This document shows positions 6,830-14,459 of a stretch of DNA of 14,607 nucleotides, piece after piece. Numbering within the stretch: position 1 is the first letter of the stretch; every line of letters begins with the position of its first letter. A program made the position numbers and the translations under genes. The stretch comes from Bordetella parapertussis (GTDB lineage Bacteria; Pseudomonadota; Gammaproteobacteria; Burkholderiales; Burkholderiaceae_C): assembly GCA_945870575.1 (NCBI GenBank), contig CAMBSK010000045.1:1-14607 (forward strand), given 5' to 3'. The notes beneath the pieces were generated by a model that saw only the letters and a list, made by a program, of their open reading frames with translations, was not told the origin of the DNA and did no database searches.

Positions 6830-7321
6830 ATGAAACATTTTTTGTATCTCTCCGCGCTTTCAGTCAGCCTGCTCGCCTCATCGGTGCTGCAGGCCGCTTG
6901 CTTTCCCGACACGCCTTTGACCCGGCCGGACAGCCGCTATGAAGCAGCGAATGCCAGCGGCACTGAAGTCAAAGACAAAGAAACCGGGCTGGTCTGGCAA
7001 CGTTGCGTTTACGGCTTGAAATGGGATGGTGCAGCCTGCTCTGGAATTGCGATTGCACAAGACTGGAAAACCGCTAACAAATTCGCTTTAGATGCTAAAT
7101 GGCGTTTGCCTACACAAGCCGAGCTTGAAGGCTTGAGCGAAAAAAGCTGTTCGGAATTGGCCATGAACAAAACCTGGTTCGGCTCCGGCCCTTCGGGCTG
7201 GACCTGGACCTCGACCGACATGGGCAGCGCAGACGGTGCGGTGGTGGTGCATTCGGGCAGTTCATTGATCGCCAATCTCATCAAAAAAATCCCTCTGTAT
7301 GTCAGATGGGTACATAACTGA
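6830..7321 (+). CDS. Secreted DUF1566 (Lcl-like C-terminal domain) protein
   Basis: The 163-residue product starts with a signal peptide (hydrophobic core 4-19, likely cut after Ala22), so it should be periplasmic or exported. Cys24 is not in a lipobox, because Gln sits at -3. The rest matches the DUF1566/Lcl domain pattern: VKDKETGLVWQRCVYG (47-62), WRLPTQAEL (91-99), GWTWTSTD (123-130) and YVRWVHN at the end. Four cysteines (24, 59, 70, 107) may form disulfides. The ATG has a clear Shine-Dalgarno (AAGGA, 6821-6825). The domain is widespread in surface or exported proteins but has no firm biochemical role. Its place between rpe and gph, which are often adjacent in this group, suggests insertion. 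It is probably co-transcribed. Confidence 0.82.
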   Translation: MKHFLYLSALSVSLLASSVLQAACFPDTPLTRPDSRYEAANASGTEVKDKETGLVWQRCVYGLKWDGAACSGIAIAQDWKTANKFALDAKWRLPTQAELEGLSEKSCSELAMNKTWFGSGPSGWTWTSTDMGSADGAVVVHSGSSLIANLIKKIPLYVRWVHN

Positions 7322-7338
7322 TCGCACAAAGTTTTGAC

Positions 7339-8037
7339 ATGATTAACACCAACATACAAGCCGTCATGATCGATCTGGACGGCACCATGGTCGATACCAT
7401 GGGCGATTTTGAAGCCGCACTCAATCTCTGCCTGGCCGACATCGATTTGCCCAAAGTCTCTCCCGCCGTGGTGAATATCGCGGTCGGCAAGGGCTCGGAA
7501 CATTTGATACGCACCGTGCTGCGCCATCAACTCGATTTGCCTGAGGTCAAAGCCTCGGGCATGGTGTGCGACAACACCGGCGTTGAAAATCTGTATGAAC
7601 CTGCCTTTACCCGCTACCAGCACCATTACGAAAAAGTCAACGGCAAGTTTGCCGACGTCTATCCCGGCGTATTGGCCGGTTTGCAGCAGCTGCAAGCGCG
7701 TGGCCTGAAAATGGCATGTTTGACCAACAAACCCACGGCGTTTGCCAAAGCCTTGCTGGCTGACAAAGGCCTGGCCGGGTTTTTCAGCCATGTGTACGGC
7801 GGCGACGCCTTTCCACGCAAAAAGCCCGACCCCATGCCTTTGCTGGAAACCTGCAAAGCCCTGGGCACGCTGCCTGCGCATACGCTGATGCTGGGAGACT
7901 CGCAAAACGACGCGCTGGCCGCCCGCGCCGCCGCCTGTCCGGTGGTGTTGGTCACCTATGGCTACAACCACGGCGAGCCGATACAAGGCGTGGACTGTGA
8001 CGGCTTTGTAGACAGCATTGCCGACCTGGCCTGGTGA
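7339..8037 (+). CDS. gph: Phosphoglycolate phosphatase
   Basis: Gph hydrolyses 2-phosphoglycolate to glycolate and phosphate, clearing a toxic by-product of DNA end repair and metabolism. The 232-residue product is a haloacid-dehalogenase-type phosphatase with all four motifs: DLDGTMVDT (nucleophile Asp12, acid/base Asp14), LTNKP (Thr129), RKKPDP (Lys161/Lys162) and GDSQNDALAA (Asp187, Asp191). The alpha-helical cap lies between motifs I and II. It lies 17 bases after the DUF1566 gene with no clear Shine-Dalgarno. The rpe-gph-trpE neighbourhood is typical of beta- and gammaproteobacteria and supports Gph over other phosphatases of the superfamily. Confidence 0.92.
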   Translation: MINTNIQAVMIDLDGTMVDTMGDFEAALNLCLADIDLPKVSPAVVNIAVGKGSEHLIRTVLRHQLDLPEVKASGMVCDNTGVENLYEPAFTRYQHHYEKVNGKFADVYPGVLAGLQQLQARGLKMACLTNKPTAFAKALLADKGLAGFFSHVYGGDAFPRKKPDPMPLLETCKALGTLPAHTLMLGDSQNDALAARAAACPVVLVTYGYNHGEPIQGVDCDGFVDSIADLAW

Positions 8038-8058
8038 AGGCCGATGGGCATTCCCGTT

Positions 8059-8067
8059 TGTTACACT
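8059..8067 (+). promoter_or_regulatory. Putative extended -10 promoter of the trp operon
   Basis: TGT-TACACT (TG at 8059-8060, hexamer 8062-8067) looks like an extended -10 element. There is no good -35 at the usual distance, which fits the extended -10 type. Initiation about 7 bases downstream would fall at or next to the trpL ATG (8074). The position between gph and the leader peptide supports the call; the sequence match alone is moderate. Confidence 0.45.
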
Positions 8068-8073
8068 TTCTAC

Positions 8074-8154
8074 ATGTTTATTCATCTCAATATCCTCACA
8101 GGCAGCAATGACCGGGGAGCTTGGCCTTGGCGTCGCCCCAGCAGCCCGGCGTGA
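8074..8154 (+). CDS. trpL: trp operon leader peptide with Trp-Pro-Trp
   Basis: This is a 26-codon open frame between gph and trpE. Its second half encodes GAWPWRRPSSPA, with Trp codons at 8122-8124 and 8128-8130, and it ends in TGA at 8152. Two near-adjacent Trp codons in a short frame ahead of trpE, followed 35 bases after the stop by an intrinsic terminator, are the signature of an attenuation leader peptide. Ribosomes stalling on these codons when charged Trp-tRNA is scarce would favour read-through. GGGG (8114-8117) and CCCC (8136-8139) bracket the Trp codons and may form the first hairpin. No Shine-Dalgarno precedes the ATG. Confidence 0.82.
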   Translation: MFIHLNILTGSNDRGAWPWRRPSSPA

Positions 8155-8188
8155 CCTTGTGTGATTGAGTAGTTACGCCTCCTCTGAA

Positions 8189-8213
8189 GCCGGGGTTTTC
8201 TAGCCCCTTTTTT
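8189..8213 (+). terminator. Intrinsic terminator acting as the trp attenuator
   Basis: GGGG (8192-8195) pairs with CCCC (8204-8207) across an 8-base loop, extendable by a T-G wobble, and is followed at once by six Ts (8208-8213); a second six-T run lies at 8220-8225. It sits between trpL and trpE. An alternative pairing exists: CCCGGC at 8145-8150, at the end of trpL, is complementary to GCCGGG at 8189-8194. That pairing would break the terminator stem, as an antiterminator should. Confidence 0.75.
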
Positions 8214-8247
8214 GTTTGATTTTTTGCCCTTGTGAGGGCCGAGCTGT

Positions 8248-8252
8248 GGAGG
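8248..8252 (+). promoter_or_regulatory. trpE ribosome binding site (decides the GTG start)
   Basis: GGAGG lies 6 bases before the GTG at 8259. This favours 8259 over the in-frame GTG at 8232, which lies upstream of this site. The GGAGGC at 8248-8253 is perfectly complementary to GCCTCC at 8177-8182 in the leader. Confidence 0.8.
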
Positions 8253-8258
8253 CTCCCC

Positions 8259-9758
8259 GTGATCTCTGAACTTGAATTCAAAAGCCTGGCGGCACAAGGC
8301 TATAACCGCATTCCATTAATGGCCGAGGCGTTTGCCGATCTGGAAACCCCGCTGTCGCTGTATTTGAAACTGGCGTTCACCAAGGACGGCGGTAAATACA
8401 GTTTTCTGCTGGAATCCGTGGTTGGCGGTGAACGCTTTGGCCGCTACAGTTTCATCGGTTTGCCTGCGCGCACTTTCCTCAGGTCGCAAGGTTTTGGCGA
8501 CGCATCGCACACCGAAGTGGTGACAGATGGCGCAGTTGTTGAGACCAACCAAGGCAATCCGCTGGATTTCATCGAAGCTTACCAACAGCGCTTCAAAGTG
8601 GCACTGCGCCCCGGCATGCCGCGTTTTTGTGGCGGCCTGGCCGGTTATTTCGGCTATGACACGGTACGTCATATCGAGAAAAAATTGCAGCACAGCTGCC
8701 CGCCGGACACCTTGGGCTGCCCGGATATTTTGTTGCTCCAAACCGAAGAACTGGCGGTGATCGACAACTTGTCGGGCAAGTTGTATTTGATGGTCTACGC
8801 CGATCCCCACCAGCCCGAAGCCTTTACCCGTGCAAAAAAACGTTTGCGTGAGCTCAAAGAACTGTTGAAATATTCCGTCAGCGCGCCGGTGGTCAAGGCC
8901 AGCCAAAGCCACCCGCCCGAGCGTGAATTTGCCAAGGCCGATTACATCAAAGCGGTGGAGCGCGCCAAGGGTTTGATTGAAGCGGGTGACTTCATGCAAG
9001 TGCAAGTCGGCCAGCGCATCAAAAAGCGATTCACCGAAAGTCCGCTGTCGCTGTACCGCGCGCTGCGCTCGCTCAACCCAAGTCCTTACATGTACTTCTA
9101 CAACATGGGAGACTTTCAAGTGGTGGGCGCGTCACCGGAAATTCTGGTGCGCCAGGAAACCACACCCGAGGGCAACAAAGTCACCATACGGCCGCTGGCA
9201 GGCACCCGCCCGCGTGGTGCAACTCCAGTGGCGGACAAGGCCACGGAAGAAGAATTGATCAACGACCCTAAAGAGCGCGCCGAGCATGTGATGTTGATCG
9301 ACTTGGCGCGCAACGACATAGGCCGCATTGCCAAAACCGGGACGGTGAAAGTCACCGAAGCCTTCACCGTAGAGCGCTACAGCCATGTGATGCACATCGT
9401 CAGCAATGTGGAAGGCGAATTGAAAGACGGCATGAGCAGCATGGATGTGCTGAGCGCCACTTTCCCCGCCGGCACGCTGACAGGCGCGCCCAAGGTGCAC
9501 GCCATGGAATTGATTGATCAACTCGAACCGGTCAAGCGCGGTATTTACGGCGGCGCCTGCGGCTACTTGAGTTTTGCCGGTGACATGGATGTTGCCATCG
9601 CCATACGCACCGGCATCATCAAAAACGACACCTTGTACGTGCAGGCTGCCGCCGGAGTGGTGGCGGATTCCATTCCCGAGATGGAGTGGCGCGAAACCGA
9701 GCACAAGGCGCGGGCGTTGCTGCGTGCCAGCGAACTGGTGGAGGAGGGGCTGGAATGA
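8259..9758 (+). CDS. trpE: Anthranilate synthase component I
   Basis: TrpE, with TrpG, turns chorismate and glutamine into anthranilate, the committed step to tryptophan. From GTG 8259 the product is 499 residues, a usual length. The N-terminal part carries [18 protein letters not shown] (LLES at 50-53), the region that binds feedback tryptophan in this family. The C-terminal chorismate-binding domain shows [53 protein letters not shown] and [11 protein letters not shown]. The start is set by a strong Shine-Dalgarno and the [19 protein letters not shown] beginning. The stop overlaps trpG as ATGA. Expression is likely set by the upstream leader and attenuator. The IAIRTG and QAAAG motifs favour an anthranilate or aminodeoxychorismate synthase; the operon context settles on TrpE. 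Confidence 0.97.
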   Translation: MISELEFKSLAAQGYNRIPLMAEAFADLETPLSLYLKLAFTKDGGKYSFLLESVVGGERFGRYSFIGLPARTFLRSQGFGDASHTEVVTDGAVVETNQGNPLDFIEAYQQRFKVALRPGMPRFCGGLAGYFGYDTVRHIEKKLQHSCPPDTLGCPDILLLQTEELAVIDNLSGKLYLMVYADPHQPEAFTRAKKRLRELKELLKYSVSAPVVKASQSHPPEREFAKADYIKAVERAKGLIEAGDFMQVQVGQRIKKRFTESPLSLYRALRSLNPSPYMYFYNMGDFQVVGASPEILVRQETTPEGNKVTIRPLAGTRPRGATPVADKATEEELINDPKERAEHVMLIDLARNDIGRIAKTGTVKVTEAFTVERYSHVMHIVSNVEGELKDGMSSMDVLSATFPAGTLTGAPKVHAMELIDQLEPVKRGIYGGACGYLSFAGDMDVAIAIRTGIIKNDTLYVQAAAGVVADSIPEMEWRETEHKARALLRASELVEEGLE

Positions 9759-10327
9759 AACTCCTGATGATCGATAACTACGACAGTTTCACCTACAACC
9801 TGGTGCAGTACTTCGGCGAACTCGGCGCGGACATAGAAGTATTCCGCAACGATGAAATCAGCGTTGAGCAGATTGCCGATCGTGCGCCCACGCATCTGGT
9901 GGTGTCGCCCGGACCGTGCTCGCCAGCTGAAGCCGGGATTTCAGTCGCAGCCATCAAGCATTTTGCCGGCAAGTTACCCATACTCGGCGTGTGTCTGGGG
10001 CACCAAAGCATTGGTGCGGCTTTCGGCGGGCGCATCATCCGAGCCCAGCAATTGATGCACGGCAAAACCAGCGTCATACACACCACACAGCAAGGGGTTT
10101 TCGCTGACCTGCCGCAGGCTTATACGGTCAACCGTTACCACTCGCTGGCCATAGAACGCGCTACGCTGCCCTCAGCGCTTGAAATCACCGCCTGGACTGA
10201 CGATGGTGAAATCATGGGTGTGCGCCATCGCACACTGGCGGTGCAAGGCGTACAGTTTCATCCCGAGTCCATACTCACCGAGCATGGTCATGCCTTGTTG
10301 AAAAACTTTTTGCAAACAGCCCTATGA
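9755..10327 (+). CDS. trpG: Anthranilate synthase component II (glutamine amidotransferase)
   Basis: TrpG is the glutaminase subunit that supplies ammonia to TrpE. The 190-residue class-I amidotransferase has the catalytic triad Cys80 ([12 protein letters not shown]), His169 and Glu171 (FHPESI), plus the N-terminal [16 protein letters not shown] and the PGPCSP motif near 52-57. The ATG at 9755 overlaps the trpE stop by 4 bases and follows a purine-rich Shine-Dalgarno (9740-9749), which rejects the longer frame from 9686. The same family includes PabA, and one subunit may serve both TrpE and PabB; the location favours TrpG. Its stop overlaps ltaE as ATGA. Confidence 0.95.
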   Translation: MKLLMIDNYDSFTYNLVQYFGELGADIEVFRNDEISVEQIADRAPTHLVVSPGPCSPAEAGISVAAIKHFAGKLPILGVCLGHQSIGAAFGGRIIRAQQLMHGKTSVIHTTQQGVFADLPQAYTVNRYHSLAIERATLPSALEITAWTDDGEIMGVRHRTLAVQGVQFHPESILTEHGHALLKNFLQTAL

Positions 10328-11403
10328 AACACGTAGACCTGCGCAGCGACACCGTGACCCAACCCACACCTGCCATGCGCGAAGCCATGCTGGCGGCGCC
10401 TTTAGGCGACGATGTATTCGGCGACGATCCGTCGGTGCTGGCCTTGCAGGAACGCATCGCGGCATTGACCGGCAAACAGGCGGCCTTGTTCATGCCCACC
10501 GGCACGCAAAGCAATTTGTGCGGCTTGATGGCGCATTGCCAGCGCGGTGACGAGTACCTGGTCGGGCAAAGCGCGCATACCTACCGCTACGAGGGCGGCG
10601 GCGCTGCTGTGCTGGGAAGTATTCAGCCCCAACCCCTGGCGCAGGATGCCCGTGGGCAAATGTCTTTGGCTGACATAGCCGCCGCCATCAAGCCGGATGA
10701 CGCGCACTTTGCCCGTACCCGTTTGCTGGCGCTGGAGAACACCTGGAACGGCCAGCGCATGCCCATGGAATATTTGCAGCAGGCCAGCGGAATGGCCCGC
10801 CAACACGGACTGGCGGTTCATCTGGATGGCGCTCGCGTCATGAATGCCGCTGTCGATCAGGCCGCTGCCCATGGCAGTGACGCATTCACCGAACTGCGCG
10901 CCATCACTGACTTGTTCGACAGCGTGTCGGTGTGTTTCAGCAAGGGCTTGGGTGCGCCGGTCGGCTCCGCTTTGTGCGGCTCCAAAGAGCTGATTCAAAA
11001 AGCCCACCGCGCCCGCAAAATGCTGGGTGGCGGCATGCGCCAGTCCGGTGTGTTGGCTGCGGCTGCATTGCACGCCCTGGATCACCATATGCACCGATTG
11101 ATCGACGACCATGCGTTGGCAAAGCGTCTGGCTGACGGTTTGCATGGCCTACCAGGTTTGACCGTGCGCTCGGCGCAAACCAACATCGTGTTTGTCGACG
11201 TGGCCGATGGCCGCGGACCGGCGTTGCTTGAACATTTGCGACGCGACGATGTGTTGGCCACGGGGCTGATTGGCTTGCGCTTTGTCACACATTTGGATGT
11301 AGACGCCGCAGGCATTGACCATGCTTTGGCCAGTGCGCGGCGTTTCGTGGAAACCGTCGGCGGCAGTGCGTTTGTACCCGCGCGCTCAGGCGGACCTTAT
11401 TGA
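10324..11403 (+). CDS. ltaE: Low-specificity L-threonine aldolase
   Basis: This is a PLP-dependent fold-type I enzyme that cleaves L-threonine or L-allo-threonine to glycine and acetaldehyde. The 359-residue product shows [18 protein letters not shown] (5-22), GDDVFGDDP, the PTGTQSN loop, [18 protein letters not shown] (Asp that contacts the pyridine nitrogen) and [16 protein letters not shown] with the Schiff-base lysine Lys207. KMLGGGMRQ follows, as expected. Its ATG overlaps the trpG stop by 4 bases, so it is translated from the trp transcript. A threonine aldolase between trpG and trpD is not part of the classical trp operon. The residues after about 345 form a short extra tail. Confidence 0.93.
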   Translation: MKHVDLRSDTVTQPTPAMREAMLAAPLGDDVFGDDPSVLALQERIAALTGKQAALFMPTGTQSNLCGLMAHCQRGDEYLVGQSAHTYRYEGGGAAVLGSIQPQPLAQDARGQMSLADIAAAIKPDDAHFARTRLLALENTWNGQRMPMEYLQQASGMARQHGLAVHLDGARVMNAAVDQAAAHGSDAFTELRAITDLFDSVSVCFSKGLGAPVGSALCGSKELIQKAHRARKMLGGGMRQSGVLAAAALHALDHHMHRLIDDHALAKRLADGLHGLPGLTVRSAQTNIVFVDVADGRGPALLEHLRRDDVLATGLIGLRFVTHLDVDAAGIDHALASARRFVETVGGSAFVPARSGGPY

Positions 11404-11407
11404 TTTT

Positions 11408-11428
11408 TCAGCGTTAGACATACGCTGA
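11408..11428 (+). other. Intercistronic stem-loop between ltaE and trpD
   Basis: TCAGCGT (11408-11414) and ACGCTGA (11422-11428) form a perfect 7-base-pair stem with a 7-base loop, filling most of the 40-base gap. No T-run follows, and the trpD Shine-Dalgarno (GGAG, 11435-11438) begins 7 bases downstream. It may be an RNA processing or stability element rather than a terminator. Confidence 0.45.
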
Positions 11429-11443
11429 GCCTTTGGAGTTCGT

Positions 11444-12478
11444 ATGACCATCACTGCCAGCGAAGCCTTGCAACGCACCATCGAGCACCGTGAAATTTTT
11501 CACGATGAAATGCTGCAACTCATGCGCATGATCATGGGCGGCAACATCACGCCGCTGATGATGGCAGCCATTCTGACCGGCTTGCGTGTGAAGAAGGAAA
11601 CCATAGGTGAGATCACGGCAGCGGCACAGGTGATGCGCGAGTTCTCCACCAAGGTGGATGTGGCTGATCGCCGGCATTTGGTGGACATCGTCGGCACTGG
11701 CGGCGACGGCTCGCACACTTTCAATATTTCCACCTGCGCCATGTTTGTCGCGGCGGCGGCCGGTGCGCGCGTCAGCAAGCACGGCGGGCGCAGCGTCAGC
11801 AGCAAAAGCGGCAGCGCCGATGTGCTGGAAAACCTGGGTGTCAATATCAACCTGAGTCCGGCGGCTATTGCCGAATGCATTGCGCAAACAGGCATCGGCT
11901 TTATGTTCGCGCCCAACCACCATCCAGCCATGAAAAATGTGGCGCCGGTGCGCAAAGAGCTTGGCGTTCGTACGATTTTCAACATCCTGGGGCCGCTGAC
12001 CAACCCGGCGTCTGCGCCGAATATTTTGATGGGCGTGTTTCACCCCGACCTGGTCGGTATTCAAGTGCGTGCATTGCAGCGACTCGGCGCCGAACACGCG
12101 GTGGTGGTGTACGGCCGCGACGGTATGGACGAGGTCAGTCTGGGCGCGGCCACGTTGGTCGGCGAATTGAACAACGGCGAAATCACCGAGTACGACATAC
12201 ATCCTGAAGATTTCGGCCTGACCATGGCCAGCCACCGCGCTTTGCGCGTCGAGACACCTGAGGATTCGCGAGATATGCTCAAAGCTGTGTTGAACAACCA
12301 GCCCAGCCCGGCGCTGGACATCGTGGCGCTGAATGCCGGTGTGGCTTTGTATGCAGCCAATGTCGCGCCGACCATGGTAGCCGGTTTGAAACTGGCCCAG
12401 CAAGTGCTGAGCAACGGCCAGGCACAGGCCAAGTTGACGCAATTTATTGAATTCACCGCCCGCCACGGCGCGGCTTGA
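11444..12478 (+). CDS. trpD: Anthranilate phosphoribosyltransferase
   Basis: TrpD joins anthranilate to PRPP, giving phosphoribosylanthranilate. The 344-residue product carries the nucleoside-phosphorylase-like core signatures: [15 protein letters not shown] (PRPP pyrophosphate loop, Gly84-Gly89), [18 protein letters not shown] (from Lys112), [20 protein letters not shown] (anthranilate tunnel) and [11 protein letters not shown]. The ATG at 11444 has a good Shine-Dalgarno (GGAG at 11435-11438, 5-base gap). No glutaminase domain is fused to it. It is preceded by the ltaE-trpD stem-loop and followed 14 bases later by trpC. Confidence 0.97.
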   Translation: MTITASEALQRTIEHREIFHDEMLQLMRMIMGGNITPLMMAAILTGLRVKKETIGEITAAAQVMREFSTKVDVADRRHLVDIVGTGGDGSHTFNISTCAMFVAAAAGARVSKHGGRSVSSKSGSADVLENLGVNINLSPAAIAECIAQTGIGFMFAPNHHPAMKNVAPVRKELGVRTIFNILGPLTNPASAPNILMGVFHPDLVGIQVRALQRLGAEHAVVVYGRDGMDEVSLGAATLVGELNNGEITEYDIHPEDFGLTMASHRALRVETPEDSRDMLKAVLNNQPSPALDIVALNAGVALYAANVAPTMVAGLKLAQQVLSNGQAQAKLTQFIEFTARHGAA

Positions 12479-12492
12479 CACAAGGAAACGCA

Positions 12493-13296
12493 GTGAGCGA
12501 CATACTCAACAAAATAGTGCAAACCAAGCACGAAGAAGTGGCTTTGCGGCGCAGCAAAATACCACTTGAAGCCATGCGCGCCGACGCTGAGAGCCGGGTC
12601 ATGACGCGCGGTTTTGAAGCTGCGCTGCGCGCCAAAATCGCCAAAGGCCAGGCGGCCGTGATTGCTGAAATCAAAAAGGCCAGTCCGTCCAAAGGCTTGT
12701 TGCGCGAAGACTTTATTCCAGCTGACATTGCGCAAAGTTACGCTTACGGTGACGGCAAAATCAGTGCCGCTTGTTTGTCTGTTCTCACCGATGAAAATTA
12801 TTTTCAAGGCAGCACAGATTATTTAAAACAAGCCCGCGCATCCTGCGATTTACCGGTCTTGCGCAAGGACTTCATGGTCGACACCTACCAGATCTACGAG
12901 TCGCGCGCCATGGGCGCAGACTGTGTGTTGCTGATCGCAGCCTGTCTGGATGATGCGCAAATGGCAGAGTTTGAGGCGGTGGCACGCAGCCTGGACATGG
13001 CGGTATTGGTGGAGGTACACGACGGCGCTGAAATGCAGCGCGCTTTGAGGCTGAAAACTAAACTGCTGGGTGTGAACAACCGCAATTTGCGCACCTTTGA
13101 GGTGTCGTTGGACACCACGCTAGACCTTTTCAAAGATTTGCCGGCAGACCGTTTGCTGGTCACCGAAAGCGGCATCGCTACTCGCGACGATGTGCAACGC
13201 ATGAGCGACGCCGGTGTGCAGGCTTTTCTGGTCGGTGAAGCTTTCATGCGGACGGCCGAACCGGGCGAAGCTTTGGCGCAATTATTCGGTGACTGA
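12493..13296 (+). CDS. trpC: Indole-3-glycerol-phosphate synthase
   Basis: TrpC closes the indole ring, converting carboxyphenylamino-deoxyribulose phosphate to indole-3-glycerol phosphate. From the GTG at 12493 the product is 267 residues, typical of the monofunctional enzyme; no TrpF domain is attached. TIM-barrel motifs are [12 protein letters not shown] (57-68, catalytic Lys61), [13 protein letters not shown] (Lys125), [10 protein letters not shown] (Asn195-Asn198) and TESGI (Glu225). The GTG is set by AAGGA at 12482-12486 with a 6-base gap and by the family-like start [20 protein letters not shown] at 12475 overlapping the trpD stop is less likely. Confidence 0.96.
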   Translation: MSDILNKIVQTKHEEVALRRSKIPLEAMRADAESRVMTRGFEAALRAKIAKGQAAVIAEIKKASPSKGLLREDFIPADIAQSYAYGDGKISAACLSVLTDENYFQGSTDYLKQARASCDLPVLRKDFMVDTYQIYESRAMGADCVLLIAACLDDAQMAEFEAVARSLDMAVLVEVHDGAEMQRALRLKTKLLGVNNRNLRTFEVSLDTTLDLFKDLPADRLLVTESGIATRDDVQRMSDAGVQAFLVGEAFMRTAEPGEALAQLFGD

Positions 13297-14011
13297 GCCT
13301 GATGCCTTGACGCAGGCCGACCCGACGCGCTGGGCGGTGCATCCCTCTTGGCAAGCGCTGGTGCAAACCTTTTGGCACAGCTCGCAAGGCCACGCTTTGC
13401 TTGCATTTTTAAACCAACGCATTACCGGCGGCGCGCGTATTTTTCCGCCCGAGCCTTTGCGCGCGCTCTTGTTAACCGCCTTACCGGCGGTACGGGTGGT
13501 GGTGTTGGGGCAGGACCCTTATCACGGCTTGGGGCAGGCGCAAGGTTTGTCTTTCTCCGTGGCGCCAAGTGTGCGTTTGCCACCATCGTTACGCAATATT
13601 TTCAAAGAATTGCAGGCGGATACCGGTTTGCAGCCTCCTATGAGCGGTTCGCTGACGCCTTGGGCTGAGCGCGGGGTGTTGTTACTCAACACCTGCTTGA
13701 CGGTGGAGGAAGGGCGGCCAGCATCGCATGCTGGGCAAGGCTGGGAGGTGTTGACTGACGCCATCCTCAGCGCCGTGGCGCAGCAGCCACAAGCCGTGGT
13801 TTTTTTGTTGTGGGGTGCACACGCCCAGGCCAAGCGCCATTTGATTGAAGCCGCGCCGACAGGTGAGCGCCTGCTGTTGACGGCCAACCACCCCTCGCCC
13901 TTATCCGCCTTGCGCGGTCCTGTGCCTTTCATGGGTTGCCGGCATTTTTCGGCCGCGCAAGCCTGGTTGAACCGCCGGGGAGCCGATTTTTCCTGGAATT
14001 TAGAAAATTAG
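13289..14011 (+). CDS. ung: Uracil-DNA glycosylase
   Basis: Ung removes uracil from DNA as the first step of base excision repair. From the GTG at 13289 the product is 240 residues. It has the water-activating motif GQDPYH (74-79, catalytic Asp76), [24 protein letters not shown] and the HPSPLSA leucine loop (His201-Leu205). The GTG overlaps the trpC end by 8 bases and has no clear Shine-Dalgarno, so translational coupling is likely. The frame stays open further back inside trpC, but those residues are out-of-frame trpC sequence. Family motifs are complete; the exact start is the only real doubt. Confidence 0.94.
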   Translation: MTEPDALTQADPTRWAVHPSWQALVQTFWHSSQGHALLAFLNQRITGGARIFPPEPLRALLLTALPAVRVVVLGQDPYHGLGQAQGLSFSVAPSVRLPPSLRNIFKELQADTGLQPPMSGSLTPWAERGVLLLNTCLTVEEGRPASHAGQGWEVLTDAILSAVAQQPQAVVFLLWGAHAQAKRHLIEAAPTGERLLLTANHPSPLSALRGPVPFMGCRHFSAAQAWLNRRGADFSWNLEN

Positions 14012-14067
14012 TTTGCGTGCACTCACTTTTTTAAAGCGGCTACAGGAAATTCTCATGAACAAACTTG

Positions 14068-14076
14068 TGCTATAAT
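14068..14076 (+). promoter_or_regulatory. Extended -10 promoter for the tRNA-tuf operon
   Basis: TGC-TATAAT combines a TG extension (14068-14069) with a perfect TATAAT hexamer (14071-14076). It lies 12 bases before tRNA-Tyr, leaving a leader of only a few bases. No good -35 is seen at 15-18 bases. The spacer upstream is AT-rich. Confidence 0.75.
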
Positions 14077-14088
14077 CTTTGGCTCGCT

Positions 14089-14174
14089 GGAGGGGTGCCC
14101 GAGTGGCTAAAGGGGGCAGACTGTAAATCTGTTGGCTTACGCCTACGCTGGTTCGAATCCAGCCTCCTCCACCA
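14089..14174 (+). tRNA. tRNA-Tyr (GTA)
   Basis: An 86-base class II tRNA with a long variable arm. The acceptor strand GGAGGGG pairs with CTCCTCC (one G-T). The anticodon stem CAGA/TCTG holds a loop with anticodon GTA at 14123-14125. The T arm is GCTGG-TTCGAAT-CCAGC, and CCA is encoded (14172-14174). First of three tRNAs ahead of tuf. Confidence 0.97.
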
Positions 14175-14234
14175 CGTGTCCGGGTGAACTGCAACCGTGT
14201 AGAAAGCCATGTCGCGTGGGTGCTGGCGATCGTT

Positions 14235-14308
14235 GCGGGAGTAGTTCAATGGTAGAACCTTAGCCTTCCAAGCTAATGACACGGGTTCGATTCCCGTCTC
14301 CCGCTCCA
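14235..14308 (+). tRNA. tRNA-Gly (TCC)
   Basis: A 74-base tRNA with acceptor stem GCGGGAG/CTCCCGC. The anticodon stem TTAGC/GCTAA holds anticodon TCC at 14267-14269. The T arm is ACGGG-TTCGATT-CCCGT, discriminator T and encoded CCA (14306-14308). It lies 60 bases after tRNA-Tyr. Confidence 0.97.
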
Positions 14309-14339
14309 AGCGGTTTTGGTGATCAGGCGAAGCGTTTTC

Positions 14340-14414
<75 letters not shown>

Positions 14415-14459
14415 GTTTTCATTGTGAAGTATCTGTGAGTTTTTTTTCGGAGTCGAAGA

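Noticed and set aside
6830..6904. DUF1566 protein as a lipoprotein with Cys24 as the lipidated residue.
   Set aside because: Gln at -3 does not fit a lipobox; ordinary signal-peptidase cleavage after Ala22 is more likely.
7009..8085. A 358-codon minus-strand open frame across the DUF1566 gene and gph.
   Set aside because: It runs antisense to genes with full family motifs and has no recognisable domain of its own; GC-rich codon use keeps the opposite frame open.
8232..8258. Upstream GTG start for trpE at 8232.
   Set aside because: GGAGG at 8248-8252 lies inside this extension and points to the GTG at 8259; the extra residues do not look like a TrpE N-terminus.
11414..12481. A 355-codon minus-strand open frame opposite trpD.
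   Set aside because: trpD on the plus strand has complete catalytic motifs; the antisense product is His/Gln/Arg-rich shadow sequence.
14440..14447. Eight-T run before tuf as a terminator.
   Set aside because: No stable GC-rich hairpin precedes it, and it sits next to the tuf ribosome site in a tRNA-tuf operon.
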